A model generated the notes under the pieces. It searched no databases and had not been told where the DNA came from. It saw only the letters and a program-made list of their open reading frames with translations. A program made the translations under genes and the position numbers. From positions 6,462,501 to 6,526,500 of the forward strand of contig NC_019729.1 of assembly GCF_000317475.1 (NCBI RefSeq): a DNA stretch of 64,000 nt. Reading direction: 5' to 3'. The stretch comes from Oscillatoria nigro-viridis PCC 7112. Lineage in GTDB: Bacteria > Cyanobacteriota > Cyanobacteriia > Cyanobacteriales > Microcoleaceae. Below, piece by piece: positions 18,041-27,754 of this stretch; the first letter of the stretch is position 1, and every line of letters starts with the position of its first letter.

Positions 18041-18064
18041 GTGACACGCTTGCTTTATTCCTGT

Positions 18065-21000
18065 CTATCCAAAATGGGTTAAGAATCGGAAAGCATCGAG
18101 TACGTGACTCGCACAAACGTAAGGTGAAGTATTGTAAAAACCTTGCCAAGCCGCCGCTTTATCTTCATCATACCTGTCCGCTCTTTCCGGGTGTTTTCCC
18201 TGCCAATTCAGCCGCACTGCGTGACCGACTAATACATCTAAAACGATATATTCTTCTACTTGCAATTCTGGGTTGCGCTGGCCAATTGCGGCCAACTCCA
18301 TCAGCGCCTCAATATTGACTTGTCGGTATTCTGGCGCCACAATTTTATTTAGCAAATGCTCAATTTGTAGCGCGAAATTCTTTTCCCCAGGCGTCATTTC
18401 CGATAAAATGATATGGCTATCTAACCGATTGCGCCGCTCTAATTTGTCGCCAATTATCAAGCCTTTGCAGTGCCGCAGCAGTCCCCACACACTCGGATAA
18501 AAATCCTTCGGTACGCGATTGACTGCACCTTCCATTTGCCGCTTCCGGCGCCATCCTCCCGCAGGCATTTGCGGTTCTTCGGAAACTGGCACTACTACCC
18601 ATTCAATATCTTTTTCCGGCTGTTTGACGCGCAGGGATTCTTGCTGTTTGAGGATTTGATTCATTTCCTCGTATTCTGTCAACACTTGGCGCAGGCGATT
18701 TTTGATTTCAAAGGGACTTAGCTGCATTAAATATTCGTAAGCTTCATTTTGCGTAACTCGCAACTCGCGGGCTAATTCGCTTGTTAAAAGCAAAATAAAG
18801 TAGCTAACTCTCAGCGTCAGCAGGCCTTTAAATAACTGCGGTTCGGCTTTAATTAGCAAGCCTAGGTAGATGAGAACTTCTTGAGTTAGAACTCGATCGC
18901 GAATGTCTTCTCCGCAGAATTGGCGAATTTTGTCCATCACTTCCGTGTAAGATCCCGGCCGCGAAATTATCGAATCTTCGCTGTAGGCTTTCCCCACAGC
19001 AATCTGTTTTTGCCGCACCAAAATGTCTGTCACCGCATCGGACAAGCTGATATCAACTTTGTCCAGCAAACCTGCGGCATGGCGGATGACTGCCCATTGG
19101 ATTTTTGATTGCGAACTTTCTCCAGCTTTTGTATAAACTTCGTTGAGCAAATCCACTACTTTAACTGTTTGTTCTGCACCTCCAAATCCTGTATCAAAAT
19201 TTAATCCTTTGAGGCGAACTAACGTGTGCAGCAACTCAATTTGTTCGTACAAATTTTCTGAATCGCGCAGGCTACTTAGCAAGAATTGAGTATTAGTTTC
19301 GCACTCTAATTTGAATTCTTGCGTGTGACCCAAAGGCCAAGTTTTTTCATGCTTGTAAGTTAGATAGCTGCGCGTTTCTACTGCACCTGTCACCGGAGAT
19401 TCGGTAAATTCAAAATCGTGCATGAAATCAATTCTCTCGGTGCCAGCGGTCAGCATTAACTGCTTGAGATTTCCCAGTTTTACAGGCGTATTTTCTGAGA
19501 GTCCGTCTCGGAGTTCCTTCATTAATTCCAGCAGCGCTTCCCGGCCGGTTTCCAGCATGGTATGAGTCAACATCAGCGTTACCGTGGGGCGTCCCAACTG
19601 ATACCAGTGGCGGTGAATGTGAGCTATTTCGCTTTTGATTTTAGATACTAGGAAATGGTAATCTAGAGTTAGGTAAAATTCTTGTCTGTCCAAAAATGAG
19701 GGGAGAAATACGATCGCCTCTTCGCGAATTTTAAACACCCGAGAAGTTGTTAAACTCCGCAAACGGCGCACGGGGCGGCCGGTTAAGCCTAATTGGTCGT
19801 TTCGTCCAATTTGCGTGTAAATAGCTGATAATTCTTTAGTCTGGCGGACTTGAATTGGTTCTACCTGTTTTGGGGTTTGCGCCGCAATACCGTTAGCGGC
19901 TAATTCTGCTTGCAAATATTCGTCTTCAGCTAACAGTGCAATTTGCACTAAAGGTTCTCTGTGTTGACCCACTGACAGGTGCCTTCCCAGCGGGTCGATG
20001 TCGCCAACTGCGATTAATCCTTCGTTCAGCAATTGACCGAGAAAATACAGACTTTGCGCCCAAACTAGGGGAATATTTTCATTCGGTAAGCGCTGCTGGC
20101 TGCTGGGATTTAGCTTTTCTGCTTCTATATTTTCGGCGGGGACGTAGTACAATTCGGGTAGCAGCGGCAAACCAGAGCGATCGACTGCCAGAGATTCCAA
20201 ACGCTGCTGGTACTCTTGCACTTGAGCTTGATTTCCCTGAAATATGCCGTCCAAGAATAAATAAGTGAAAAATAGCGGCCACTCGCATTCAATGTGATCG
20301 AACTGCCTTAATTCTGTGGGTTCGTAGTGCAGGCGATCGGCATCTTCCAACACTGTTTGGTGTCCGTCCCGCAGAAACCGCTTGCAGCCGTATTTTCCTT
20401 GCAATTTGTCAATAATCTTATTTCGAGTCCGTTCTATTAATTCTCGATCTTCAACAGCAAAAGCCGGAAAACTAATCACGCTCAATAAAGCAGCATCTAC
20501 TTCTTTTGAACTAGATTCGCGAGGCAAAAGTGATTCCAAAGTAATGCGACTTCTGGCAATTTCGTCTGGCAAAACGTGAATAACCGATGCTTGAGAGCCT
20601 TTAATCCCGAACAAATCTAACCCATTTATTGCTTCCAGCGCTGCTTTGGCCATGCCAACTGAACTGGCGTTCAATTCTGCATTACCGCGATTGATTTTAT
20701 GGCCTCTTTCCCAAATTCCGTAATCCGGCGTGCGGTAAGCTCTACCGATGTAGTAAACTAAATTCTGCACGAAATTGACTTCATCTATTGTGAAAATTAC
20801 GTGCAGCCCGGAAGCCGTCATTTGAGCAAGAATTAATAAGAATATAGATGTAGCGTCTAACTGTAAATGTCCCCACTTGTCATCACCGACAACAATACTT
20901 CCAGTTTGAGTATTGTATTTAGCGTGCAGGGCATCTAGCGGCGACTGAGTATTTTTAAAACGTTCTACTTTGCTCGATTGCTGCATCATCGCAAACAGCA

Positions 21001-21274
21001 AGCCGCGCATCAGTTTGACTGTGCTGTGTTCGAGTTCAAATGTCCTGCCCCGATCGGCATCAATTTTGCGGTAAGCTAAACCCAAACCCCAAACCGCGAG
21101 AATGCTGTACACGTTGTCGCGCACCCAGGCATCGGTGTAGTCGCCGTGAGCGTTAACGGCCGTACTCGCCGGCAGCAAACCAGTAATTGGATTTTGGCGC
21201 TTGAGGATGATGTTTTTGATTTGCTGGTAGTAATAATCTAACCTGGTTTCCCGCTGGGTTTTTGCGATCGCCAT
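18065..21274 (-). CDS. glycoside hydrolase family 15-type protein (phosphorylase kinase-like)
   Basis: A 1069-aa soluble protein. The N-terminal 500 residues form an alpha/alpha-barrel-type domain whose opening (RLDYYYQQIKNIILKRQNPITGLLPAS, then DYTDAWVRDNVYSILAVWGL) is the signature of the GH15/phosphorylase b kinase alpha-beta family. The remainder is helical and unassigned. The bacterial members are often annotated as glucoamylase-like, but glucosidase activity is not demonstrated for this long cyanobacterial type. No signal peptide, so cytoplasmic. It may act in glycogen metabolism (inference). Confidence 0.85.
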   Translation of the reverse strand: MAIAKTQRETRLDYYYQQIKNIILKRQNPITGLLPASTAVNAHGDYTDAWVRDNVYSILAVWGLGLAYRKIDADRGRTFELEHSTVKLMRGLLFAMMQQSSKVERFKNTQSPLDALHAKYNTQTGSIVVGDDKWGHLQLDATSIFLLILAQMTASGLHVIFTIDEVNFVQNLVYYIGRAYRTPDYGIWERGHKINRGNAELNASSVGMAKAALEAINGLDLFGIKGSQASVIHVLPDEIARSRITLESLLPRESSSKEVDAALLSVISFPAFAVEDRELIERTRNKIIDKLQGKYGCKRFLRDGHQTVLEDADRLHYEPTELRQFDHIECEWPLFFTYLFLDGIFQGNQAQVQEYQQRLESLAVDRSGLPLLPELYYVPAENIEAEKLNPSSQQRLPNENIPLVWAQSLYFLGQLLNEGLIAVGDIDPLGRHLSVGQHREPLVQIALLAEDEYLQAELAANGIAAQTPKQVEPIQVRQTKELSAIYTQIGRNDQLGLTGRPVRRLRSLTTSRVFKIREEAIVFLPSFLDRQEFYLTLDYHFLVSKIKSEIAHIHRHWYQLGRPTVTLMLTHTMLETGREALLELMKELRDGLSENTPVKLGNLKQLMLTAGTERIDFMHDFEFTESPVTGAVETRSYLTYKHEKTWPLGHTQEFKLECETNTQFLLSSLRDSENLYEQIELLHTLVRLKGLNFDTGFGGAEQTVKVVDLLNEVYTKAGESSQSKIQWAVIRHAAGLLDKVDISLSDAVTDILVRQKQIAVGKAYSEDSIISRPGSYTEVMDKIRQFCGEDIRDRVLTQEVLIYLGLLIKAEPQLFKGLLTLRVSYFILLLTSELARELRVTQNEAYEYLMQLSPFEIKNRLRQVLTEYEEMNQILKQQESLRVKQPEKDIEWVVVPVSEEPQMPAGGWRRKRQMEGAVNRVPKDFYPSVWGLLRHCKGLIIGDKLERRNRLDSHIILSEMTPGEKNFALQIEHLLNKIVAPEYRQVNIEALMELAAIGQRNPELQVEEYIVLDVLVGHAVRLNWQGKHPERADRYDEDKAAAWQGFYNTSPYVCASHVLDAFRFLTHFG

Positions 21275-21385
21275 TTCGTTTTCCTTGTTTTTCCTGATGC
21301 GAGTAGATTTGGGGGGAATAGACTTTTAAATATATCAGAGATTAGATCTTTTCTCAAGTTATCCAAACACAAGAAGGTAACAGTC

Positions 21386-21523
21386 ATGTCTACCCACAAC
21401 CACAATAACAACAGCGTTCCTTTCGTGAAAGTTGTCTACTCTACAGTGAAAATCAATGGTAAAATTGAGCTAGTACCTATGGAATGGTACGCTGACGGGT
21501 CGGTCAAAAAAATCGAACACTAA
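21386..21523 (+). CDS. small conserved-looking protein (45 aa)
   Basis: Begins MSTHNHNNNSVPFVKVVYS and ends GSVKKIEH. The central part (VKVVYSTVKINGKIELVPMEWYADG) is strand-like with a well-formed amphipathic pattern. AAGAAGG lies 9 bases upstream of the ATG, and a hairpin terminator follows 57 bases after the stop, so it looks like a complete short transcription unit. Function unknown. Confidence 0.6.
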   Translation: MSTHNHNNNSVPFVKVVYSTVKINGKIELVPMEWYADGSVKKIEH

Positions 21524-21580
21524 TGCTCGATCGCACTTGGCTGGCCAACTCTAATCAACTTGCGCGACCCGTCGCTTACA

Positions 21581-21650
21581 AAAAAACCCGTTTCTGGGCC
21601 ACCGAACGATTACTTAACAGACTGTTGGTGGCACCAACCGGGTTTTTTGC
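21581..21650 (+). terminator. two-stem terminator
   Basis: Outer arms AAAAAACCCG (21581-21590) and CGGGTTTTTT (21639-21648) pair perfectly. An inner stem GCCACCGAAC / GTTGGTGGC (21598-21607 with 21624-21632) pairs with one bulge. The T run gives it intrinsic terminator form. The outer arms belong to the AAACCCGGGTTT-type dispersed repeats. Confidence 0.8.
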
Positions 21651-21730
21651 GTCCAAGACTGCTCTAGCGTCGATCGCCAATCTAAGCTAATTTAAATAAC
21701 TAGGTGTGTAGGAATCTCAAAGAAAAAAAT

Positions 21731-22462
21731 ATGGATCGATCGCGCCCGCAATTTTCAGTGCTGGGACTACCAGTTCACATATTAGATGATTATGCAGGTT
21801 GGCTGATGCAGCGCCTGCATCAAGGATTGGGAAGTCACGTCGTGACGCTGAATGCTGAAATGGCGATGCAAGCCGAGCAAAATCCGGCTTTAGCGGATGT
21901 AATTCGCTCTGCTGAACTCGTGATTCCCGACGGTTCGGGAGTGGTGCTGTACTTGAGGCTGCGCGGCAAACCGGCCCAGCGCTATCCGGGGATTGAATTA
22001 GCAGAATCGCTGCTGCAAGCAGCCGGAAAATTGCCGGATTCGCAACCAGTATTTTTCTATGGAGGTTTCCCCGGAGTAGCGGCTGCTGCTGCAGAAACTT
22101 GGCAGCAAAAGGTTAACGGATTGTCGATTGCTTCTCAACACGGTTATCTGGCCGCAGATGAAGAAAAAGACTTCCGTGAAAGCCTCAACAAAATGCAGCC
22201 AAAACTAATTTTTGTAGGATTGGGAGTGCCGCGCCAAGAATTTTGGATTGCCGAACACCGACACCTTTGCCCTCAGTCAATTTGGGTGGGAGTAGGCGGC
22301 AGTTTCGATATTTGGGCGGGAAAAAAAGACCGCGCGCCTGCTTGGTTTTGCGACAATCATTTAGAATGGCTGTACCGGCTTTATCAAGAACCTTGGCGGT
22401 GGCGCAGGATGTTAGCTTTGCCACAATTTGCATTGAAAGCTTTGGGGGATTTGCGAGGGTAA
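21731..22462 (+). CDS. WecG/TagA/CpsF-family glycosyltransferase
   Basis: A 243-aa GT26-type enzyme that transfers an N-acetylmannosamine-type sugar from a UDP donor to a lipid-linked acceptor in surface polysaccharide synthesis. Family marks: VVTLNAEMAMQAEQNP, VIPDGSGVV, and the near-invariant VGLGVPRQEFWI. The frame extends upstream to a GTG at 21704, but the ATG at 21731 aligns with the family N-terminus. No other polysaccharide genes are adjacent, so the acceptor is unknown. Confidence 0.92.
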   Translation: MDRSRPQFSVLGLPVHILDDYAGWLMQRLHQGLGSHVVTLNAEMAMQAEQNPALADVIRSAELVIPDGSGVVLYLRLRGKPAQRYPGIELAESLLQAAGKLPDSQPVFFYGGFPGVAAAAAETWQQKVNGLSIASQHGYLAADEEKDFRESLNKMQPKLIFVGLGVPRQEFWIAEHRHLCPQSIWVGVGGSFDIWAGKKDRAPAWFCDNHLEWLYRLYQEPWRWRRMLALPQFALKALGDLRG

Positions 22463-22552
22463 ATTAGGTGTAAGCACGACACTGATTTTGACACGGATAC
22501 ACGGATGAATTGAATCATCTTACTATTCGCTACTGATTAGCGCAATCTGGGT

Positions 22553-23029
22553 CTAAAACGGAGTCTCTTCTTGACTTCGTTTTTGAGCTTGCAGCCAGTC
22601 AGGGACAAATATCCACTGATGGTTGTCGCGAAACTCAGTAGCTTGAGGTGAGGGAAATACACGCCGCGATAGCAGTCTTCTGTCACCAAAATTCATTAAT
22701 AAACCAATGGGTAAAGCCGTGTGATTTAAGTAAGTAATGACTTGTCCCAAATACTTGTTATGAAGTGTAGCGAAGGCTTTGATTTCCAGAATAACTTTGT
22801 TTTCAATAATAAAATCTGGAATGTACAAACCAAGTAATTGCCCGTTATAGTAAACGGGAAGGTTTTTTTGTGGCTCAAAAGCGATTCCCTCTTTTGTCAG
22901 TTGTTGTTCGAGTTTTTCCTGATAAATTGCTTCTTTGTAACCAGGCCCAAGCTGTCTGTGAACGGCCATACCTGCACCTATGATCCGATAAGTTAGGTCT
23001 TCATGTGGAGCGTGAATCTTTTCGCCCAT
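22553..23029 (-). CDS. GxxExxY protein (PD-(D/E)XK-like)
   Basis: About 158 aa from the ATG at 23029; an upstream ATG at 23080 gives 17 extra unconserved residues. The motif GPGYKEAIYQEKLEQQL gives the family its name. YIPDFIIENKVILEIKA holds the D-x(n)-ExK site of the nuclease fold. The family is common in cyanobacteria and many other bacteria, often near mobile or surface genes; biochemical function is unproven. Confidence 0.88.
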   Translation of the reverse strand: MGEKIHAPHEDLTYRIIGAGMAVHRQLGPGYKEAIYQEKLEQQLTKEGIAFEPQKNLPVYYNGQLLGLYIPDFIIENKVILEIKAFATLHNKYLGQVITYLNHTALPIGLLMNFGDRRLLSRRVFPSPQATEFRDNHQWIFVPDWLQAQKRSQEETPF

Positions 23030-23129
23030 TTTTTTATATCCAATTGTTGAGATGCTTTTTTCTTTATTTTGGCATAGCACCCAAAAAATTCACCCAGACA
23101 GAAAATTTTTTTCTCTAGAAAGCACAGCA

Positions 23130-23250
23130 CTACACGGATTTTGACACGGATACACGGATGGTTTGACTCATCTGAGGTTTAGGTAATTGGCTAATTTGGC
23201 TATCCTCCGTGTATCCGTGTTTATCCGTGTCGTGCTGGTTGCTGCTTGTC
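23130..23250. repeat. inverted CACGGATACACGGAT repeat
   Basis: ACACGGATACACGGATG near 23144 is inverted at ATCCTCCGTGTATCCGTG near 23203. A third copy in direct orientation lies near 22490, on the other side of the GxxExxY gene. The GxxExxY gene is thus bracketed by copies of this repeat, which are common next to such genes in cyanobacteria. Confidence 0.75.
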
Positions 23251-23297
23251 TCCTCGCGGGGAAGAGGAGGGAAGTTCTTGCTACGAACCAATTGCCA

Positions 23298-25625
23298 TTA
23301 GACAATGTAAGGAGAATCGATCGCTTTTGCCCGATTAATCGCCACCAAAGCTTGGTAAATCAAAACCGAAATCTCACCGCGGGTAATATCCTGCTGCGGC
23401 GAAAGCCAATCGCGGGAAGGATAATTAACCACAATCTTCAAAGCAGTTGCTGCGGCGATCGCACTCAAAGCATAATTAGGAATTTGAGAACGATCGATGT
23501 AAACTTTCAAAGAATCAGGATTGCCCCCTTTAAGTTCCAAACCGTTAACCAAAGACACGATCGCCTCAGCCTTAGTCAAATTCTGATTCGGGCCGAACTT
23601 CAACCCCGGAAACCCCGCCAAAAACCCCCCCCGATTTGCCCGTTCGATCGCACTTCTCGCCCAAAAACTAGCAGAAACATCAATAAAATTTGTAGCCGGC
23701 AACCTCGGAATCGGACTAAACGCACTCACCAACAGCGCCGCATATTGAGCGCGGTTTAAACTGTCATCAGCCCGAAAAGAACCGTCAGGAAAACCGCTAA
23801 TTATATTCGCCGCCGCCAAAGCTTCAATAAACTTCTGTGCCCAATGTCCAGAAATATCGCTGAACACCAGACCCCCGATATTTGGATTGCCGCCGCCCTT
23901 TCTCACTGCAGCTTGCACAGCTTTAAAAGCATTCACTTTCCCGTAACCAAACCAATCGCTGCGACCGTTGTTAGGATCGTAATTTCCCATGCGATTGCCC
24001 AACTGGGGATCGGGATCGGGATCGACAATTTTCTCAGCAGTTTGTTCGAGAATTCCCCGCACTTCCCGCGCCGTCAAACGGGGGTTGGCCGAAAGTATCA
24101 ACCCTGCAACCCCAGCGACTACTGGAGTGGCGCTGGAAGTACCCCCAAAGGTATTTGTGTAGTCCCCCGAATCGTAGCCGGCAAGCCCGACTCGATCGGC
24201 AGTAAACACCCCCAAACCGGGCAAATACTGCGTCACCTCCGGCGGCGTGCCGATAAATCCGGTTTCTGGCAACCAAGTTCCCGGCGGCGCGTTGTTGCTG
24301 GGGGCGCAAACCGAGATGCTGGTGCCCCAATTGCTGTAAGCTGCTTTTTTGTTGAGGGAAGTGGAAGCGCTGACGGCAATTACGTCTGGGTGAACGGCAA
24401 ATCCTGCCAGCCATCTAGTTTGACCGCCCAGGACGTTGTCGGGCCAGCCTTTCTCGTTAACAGTACCGTTGACTGGGCGGTTGGCATTGCCCGCAGCGAA
24501 CAGAATAACGCAGCCTCTGCCGCCCCGCCCTTGGGTTGCTGCTTTGGTGATGACGGCACTCTGCCGCAGGGAAAGGGGATAGTAAACTGCTGAAGGCCCC
24601 CAACTGCAAGAAATGACGGCGGCACCTTTTTCGATCGCCCAATTAAATATTTTTTCGACAGAATCGTCATCGAGAAAACCCGTGGTACGGATGGGCATCA
24701 GGGCGCAGCCGGGGGCGACGCCGACAATGCCTTTGCCGTTTTCTTCAGCAACGGCGACGCCTGCACAACTTGTGCCGTGGTTGTCTGAGTCGGCGACTGG
24801 CATGGGGGAAGTGTCGCCCTCTTTGAAATCGATGGGTGAGACGATTTTGCCTTGGCCTTGAAAATCTGGGTGGGTGATGTCAACTGAATCGTCGGCGATG
24901 GCAATTACGATCGATCGAACTCCGCGAGTCATGTCCCAAGCTGGTTCTGCATAAATTTGAGCGCCGCCGACAAGTTCCTTGCCGCCTTTGTTGTTGAGAT
25001 ACCACTGTTTGGGATAAAGGGGATCGCGGGGCGTATAATGCTGCTGCGTCTCTACTACAATGTTTGGTTCTGCTACGAGAACTTCTGGATATCTTGTCAG
25101 GCGGTTGGCAATTTTGACCGGGTTTTCTGTTGCTTGTTTTGTGATTTGGCAGACGAAAGTGTTGGGAATTCCTTCTACTGGTCGGACTATTTTTAAAGCT
25201 GCTGCATTGGCGATCCCCTTTCGCAATTGTTCGTCTACTTGTTCGCCAAATTGAATCGTAATTTGGTCGGTTAAATAAAAGAATGTACTCGGATTGTTCG
25301 CGGGGCAATAGACGTGGCTGGCAAAAGCTACGGCATCGCTGGTGCGGGCTGCTTGCATTGCTGCTTCTAGGCGATCGGGCGAAACGAGATATTCTTCGAG
25401 ATTGGTTTGGCCGATGCGGCGGTTGAGTTTTGCCCCTGTTGTTGCGGCCCAATCGTTTGAGGCTGATGCTGTTGGTGAGGGGCGAATCGTAAAGCGATCG
25501 TCCGCTTTTGACAGCAGCAATTCATCGCCGCCGCGCTGCAAAATCACTGCCAGACTTTCATCGGGTACTCCAATTCCTTGATAGTTTTGGAGAGTGTCGG
25601 AGGTCGGTTTGTTTGGTTGTACCAT
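23298..25625 (-). CDS. subtilisin-like S8 serine peptidase with C-terminal SLH domains
   Basis: A 775-aa protein. The S8 domain (about residues 210-580) has the catalytic Asp in IAIADDSVDITHPDF, His in DNHGTSCAGVA and Ser in GGTSSATPVVAGVAGL. The first 200 residues are a prodomain-like region. Three SLH repeats (about 590-770; VFSDISGHWAQKFI, FIDVSASFWARSAI, and a third weaker unit) would anchor it to the cell wall or outer membrane. There is no obvious N-terminal signal peptide at the chosen start, which is odd for an SLH protein. Confidence 0.92.
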   Translation of the reverse strand: MVQPNKPTSDTLQNYQGIGVPDESLAVILQRGGDELLLSKADDRFTIRPSPTASASNDWAATTGAKLNRRIGQTNLEEYLVSPDRLEAAMQAARTSDAVAFASHVYCPANNPSTFFYLTDQITIQFGEQVDEQLRKGIANAAALKIVRPVEGIPNTFVCQITKQATENPVKIANRLTRYPEVLVAEPNIVVETQQHYTPRDPLYPKQWYLNNKGGKELVGGAQIYAEPAWDMTRGVRSIVIAIADDSVDITHPDFQGQGKIVSPIDFKEGDTSPMPVADSDNHGTSCAGVAVAEENGKGIVGVAPGCALMPIRTTGFLDDDSVEKIFNWAIEKGAAVISCSWGPSAVYYPLSLRQSAVITKAATQGRGGRGCVILFAAGNANRPVNGTVNEKGWPDNVLGGQTRWLAGFAVHPDVIAVSASTSLNKKAAYSNWGTSISVCAPSNNAPPGTWLPETGFIGTPPEVTQYLPGLGVFTADRVGLAGYDSGDYTNTFGGTSSATPVVAGVAGLILSANPRLTAREVRGILEQTAEKIVDPDPDPQLGNRMGNYDPNNGRSDWFGYGKVNAFKAVQAAVRKGGGNPNIGGLVFSDISGHWAQKFIEALAAANIISGFPDGSFRADDSLNRAQYAALLVSAFSPIPRLPATNFIDVSASFWARSAIERANRGGFLAGFPGLKFGPNQNLTKAEAIVSLVNGLELKGGNPDSLKVYIDRSQIPNYALSAIAAATALKIVVNYPSRDWLSPQQDITRGEISVLIYQALVAINRAKAIDSPYIV

Positions 25626-25675
25626 CAGAAATGCTTTTGTTTAATTTCACTCCAGTCTTACTATATTCTCGCTTA

Positions 25676-25792
25676 ACAGGCAGGATGCCTGTGAAGCGAA
25701 GACTAAATTTTCTTGTGGGGTGGGCATCTTGCCTGTTCCACAAAAGATAAATTTTCTCGTGGAACGGGCATCTTGCCTGTTAAGCGAGAATG
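25676..25792. repeat. AGGCATCTTGCCTGT-type repeats
   Basis: Three diverged copies of the CAGGCAtcTTGCCTG palindrome with flanking TTAAGCGAGAA and AAATTTTCTTGTGG words. The same family is tandemly arrayed at 43275-43391. Confidence 0.8.
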
Positions 25793-25806
25793 GTGCAACA
25801 TCTCAC

Positions 25807-26240
25807 TCAAATAAACACACCAGGATTAACATTAAAAAATTCTCCCAGCGTCTTAGCTTGGGCTTTGCTAATCGCCCGTTTGCCATTAACCACCTCAGAG
25901 ACTACTCCTTTTGACGCAATCACGGCCACTAAATCGGCTTGTTTTAGTTCGCGAACTTTGATGAGGTGTCATAGGATATCTCGGGGAGTCGATTCTGGAA
26001 TTGGGTAATATTTGGCTTCGTATTCTTCGATCGACAGCGCCCAGAGACTCAGTAAAGTTTTTTCTTCTAGAGTTAATTCTTCCTGGGACATTAGGGATGC
26101 GACTTCTGCGAGGGCGAGATCGTCATCTTCTTCGTTCAGGATGGGCTTAGGTTGCGATTTCGCCAGCAGTTGACCGTAAGCTGTTCTTTCAATTGGGATA
26201 TTCGTGGTTCGTTCGATTGTTGAATTAGATCGGGACTTAT
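25807..26240 (-). pseudogene. broken HigA/XRE-type antitoxin gene
   Basis: Reading leftward, the frame gives TAYGQLLAKSQPKPI, EEDDDLALAEVASLM, SIEEYEAKYYPIPESTPRDIL, then a TGA, then HLIKVRELKQADLVAVI, SEVVNGKRAISKAQAK and LGEFFNVNPGVFI before the stop at 25807-25809. This is the layout of a HigA-family antitoxin with a helix-turn-helix, interrupted by an in-frame stop. No ATG opens the frame at its 5' end; a different frame holds a possible start. No HigB toxin is next to it. Two lesions make it a clear remnant. Confidence 0.75.
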
Positions 26241-26626
26241 ATCCATTCCGGTTGTATCGGAATGATTAAACCGCAGAGAACACAGAGGATACAGAGAAAG
26301 GGAAGAGAGAGATGAATACAGGACGATGCCAACGGATTTGATATTACCCATGAAAACCAAAGAAAGCGGGTTTTCCACCATTTTTAAAGTCTCAAAGGCA
26401 GTATTTAGCTAAAAAAACCGGGTTTCTGCGTCCCGGACTAGATTGCCGGGATCTGTCCAATCCCCCGCGATTTCCTTGTTCAATCCAAAATCTCAAATCC
26501 AAAATCGATCGCCCACCCTTTGACTTTTCAACAAATTTGGTTTACACTTAGCCGGTTGCGATCGCCAATGGTAAGATCGGCTCAAGCTAAATATTTTTTT
26601 AAAGCGCACAGGCGCAAAGTAATTTC
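26241..26626. other. spacer with repeats, no gene
   Basis: Contains an AAAACCGGGTTTCTG palindrome copy near 26415, TCCAAAATC repeats near 26484, and HIP1-like sites. The region should hold the promoter of the next gene. Confidence 0.45.
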
Positions 26627-27250
26627 ATGGTATACTCTGGAACTGTTTGCTGGCTTCGCTCCACTGCCCGGATTACGATCGGGGCGATCGCAGCTTTTAC
26701 CCTGTTGCAACCGCTCCAAGTCCAAGCACAACAACCTTCTGCGCCAGAGAACCAACCGCAAGTCGAACCTGCCGACGACCCCACAGACCCCAACAATCTC
26801 CGCCCTCTGACGCAAGACAGCAGCTTGCTGAGCGTCCAAGGAGGCCAGCGTTTGATGACAGAAGCCAGCAGTGCTATTTCCAATCAGAATTACGCACTCG
26901 CCAGTCAAAAACTCCAAGAATCCCGCCAAATTTTCAATCAACTCTCCAACTTCTACCAACAACTGGGTAGCAGTTTTGCCGGAATTGACATCCGCTTGGC
27001 CGAAAGCCACCGCGCCAAAGCTGTAGAAACTGCCCAAATGCGCGACGAAGCTACCTATCGGCTGGCGTTGGTACACCGGGCCCAAAATAAGCCCGAACTG
27101 GCTGTGCCCCTGCTGATTCAGATTATTCGATCGCAGCAGCCAACTCGCGATTTGGGTAAGAAAGCTTACCAGCAGTTACTGGAATTGGGTTTTGTGGATG
27201 CGCCCTTTCCCCGGCCTGCCAGCAGTCAGCCGAGCTCATCGAAAAAATAG
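26627..27250 (+). CDS. exported hypothetical protein, cyanobacterial
   Basis: A 207-aa protein with a signal peptide (hydrophobic stretch about residues 14-32, likely cleavage after VQAQ). A Pro/Gln-rich linker (about 35-60) is followed by a helical domain of TPR-like character (NYALASQKLQESRQIFNQLSNFYQQ, then ATYRLALVHRAQNKPELAVPLLIQII). The C-terminus is Ser/Pro-rich. It lies 42 bases upstream of bolA, likely co-transcribed, but no functional link is known. Confidence 0.75.
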   Translation: MVYSGTVCWLRSTARITIGAIAAFTLLQPLQVQAQQPSAPENQPQVEPADDPTDPNNLRPLTQDSSLLSVQGGQRLMTEASSAISNQNYALASQKLQESRQIFNQLSNFYQQLGSSFAGIDIRLAESHRAKAVETAQMRDEATYRLALVHRAQNKPELAVPLLIQIIRSQQPTRDLGKKAYQQLLELGFVDAPFPRPASSQPSSSKK

Positions 27251-27292
27251 TTCCACTAAAATCTAAATTACAGCCGTTTATCAGAGAAACCA

Positions 27293-27553
27293 ATGGTTAC
27301 ACCGTCTCAAGTAGCAGAAATGATTCAGGCAGGGTTGCCCGACGCTAAAATACAAGTTAACGATTTGACTGGCGGTGGCGACCACTACCAGGCGAGAGTA
27401 ATCTCTGCCGCTTTTGAAGGAAAAAGCCGAGTACAGCAGCACCAACTGGTTTACGGCGCTCTCAAGCAGGCAATGGCTAGTGAAGCCATCCACGCTTTGG
27501 GCTTGGAAACCTTAACTCCCGCAGAATGGGAAGCTAAAAATCAAGTTGCTTAA
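27293..27553 (+). CDS. BolA-family protein
   Basis: An 86-aa BolA/IbaG-type protein. The core VKxxIQAGLPDAKIQVNDLTGGGDHYQARV and the segment VQQHQLVYGALKQAM are diagnostic. BolA proteins bind [2Fe-2S] clusters together with monothiol glutaredoxins through a conserved His, here in the DHY or QHQ segments. The neighbouring glutaredoxin gene makes a BolA-Grx partnership in Fe-S trafficking or iron sensing likely. Confidence 0.93.
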   Translation: MVTPSQVAEMIQAGLPDAKIQVNDLTGGGDHYQARVISAAFEGKSRVQQHQLVYGALKQAMASEAIHALGLETLTPAEWEAKNQVA

Positions 27554-27754
27554 CTGTTGAATTGCAAGTTGATATCACAAGTTGGTGCTGGTGTCAAGAG
27601 TTGGTTGAAATACAACTGCTCCGCTTACGCACAAAAACCACAAAAACCCGGTTTTTTTACCGGAATCTATGGCTGTAACGAAAGATTTTCCTAAAAAACG
27701 CGGTTTCTGCGTCAGTCAACGTTGAAAAATTTTCAAACAATATTAGGAGCTACA

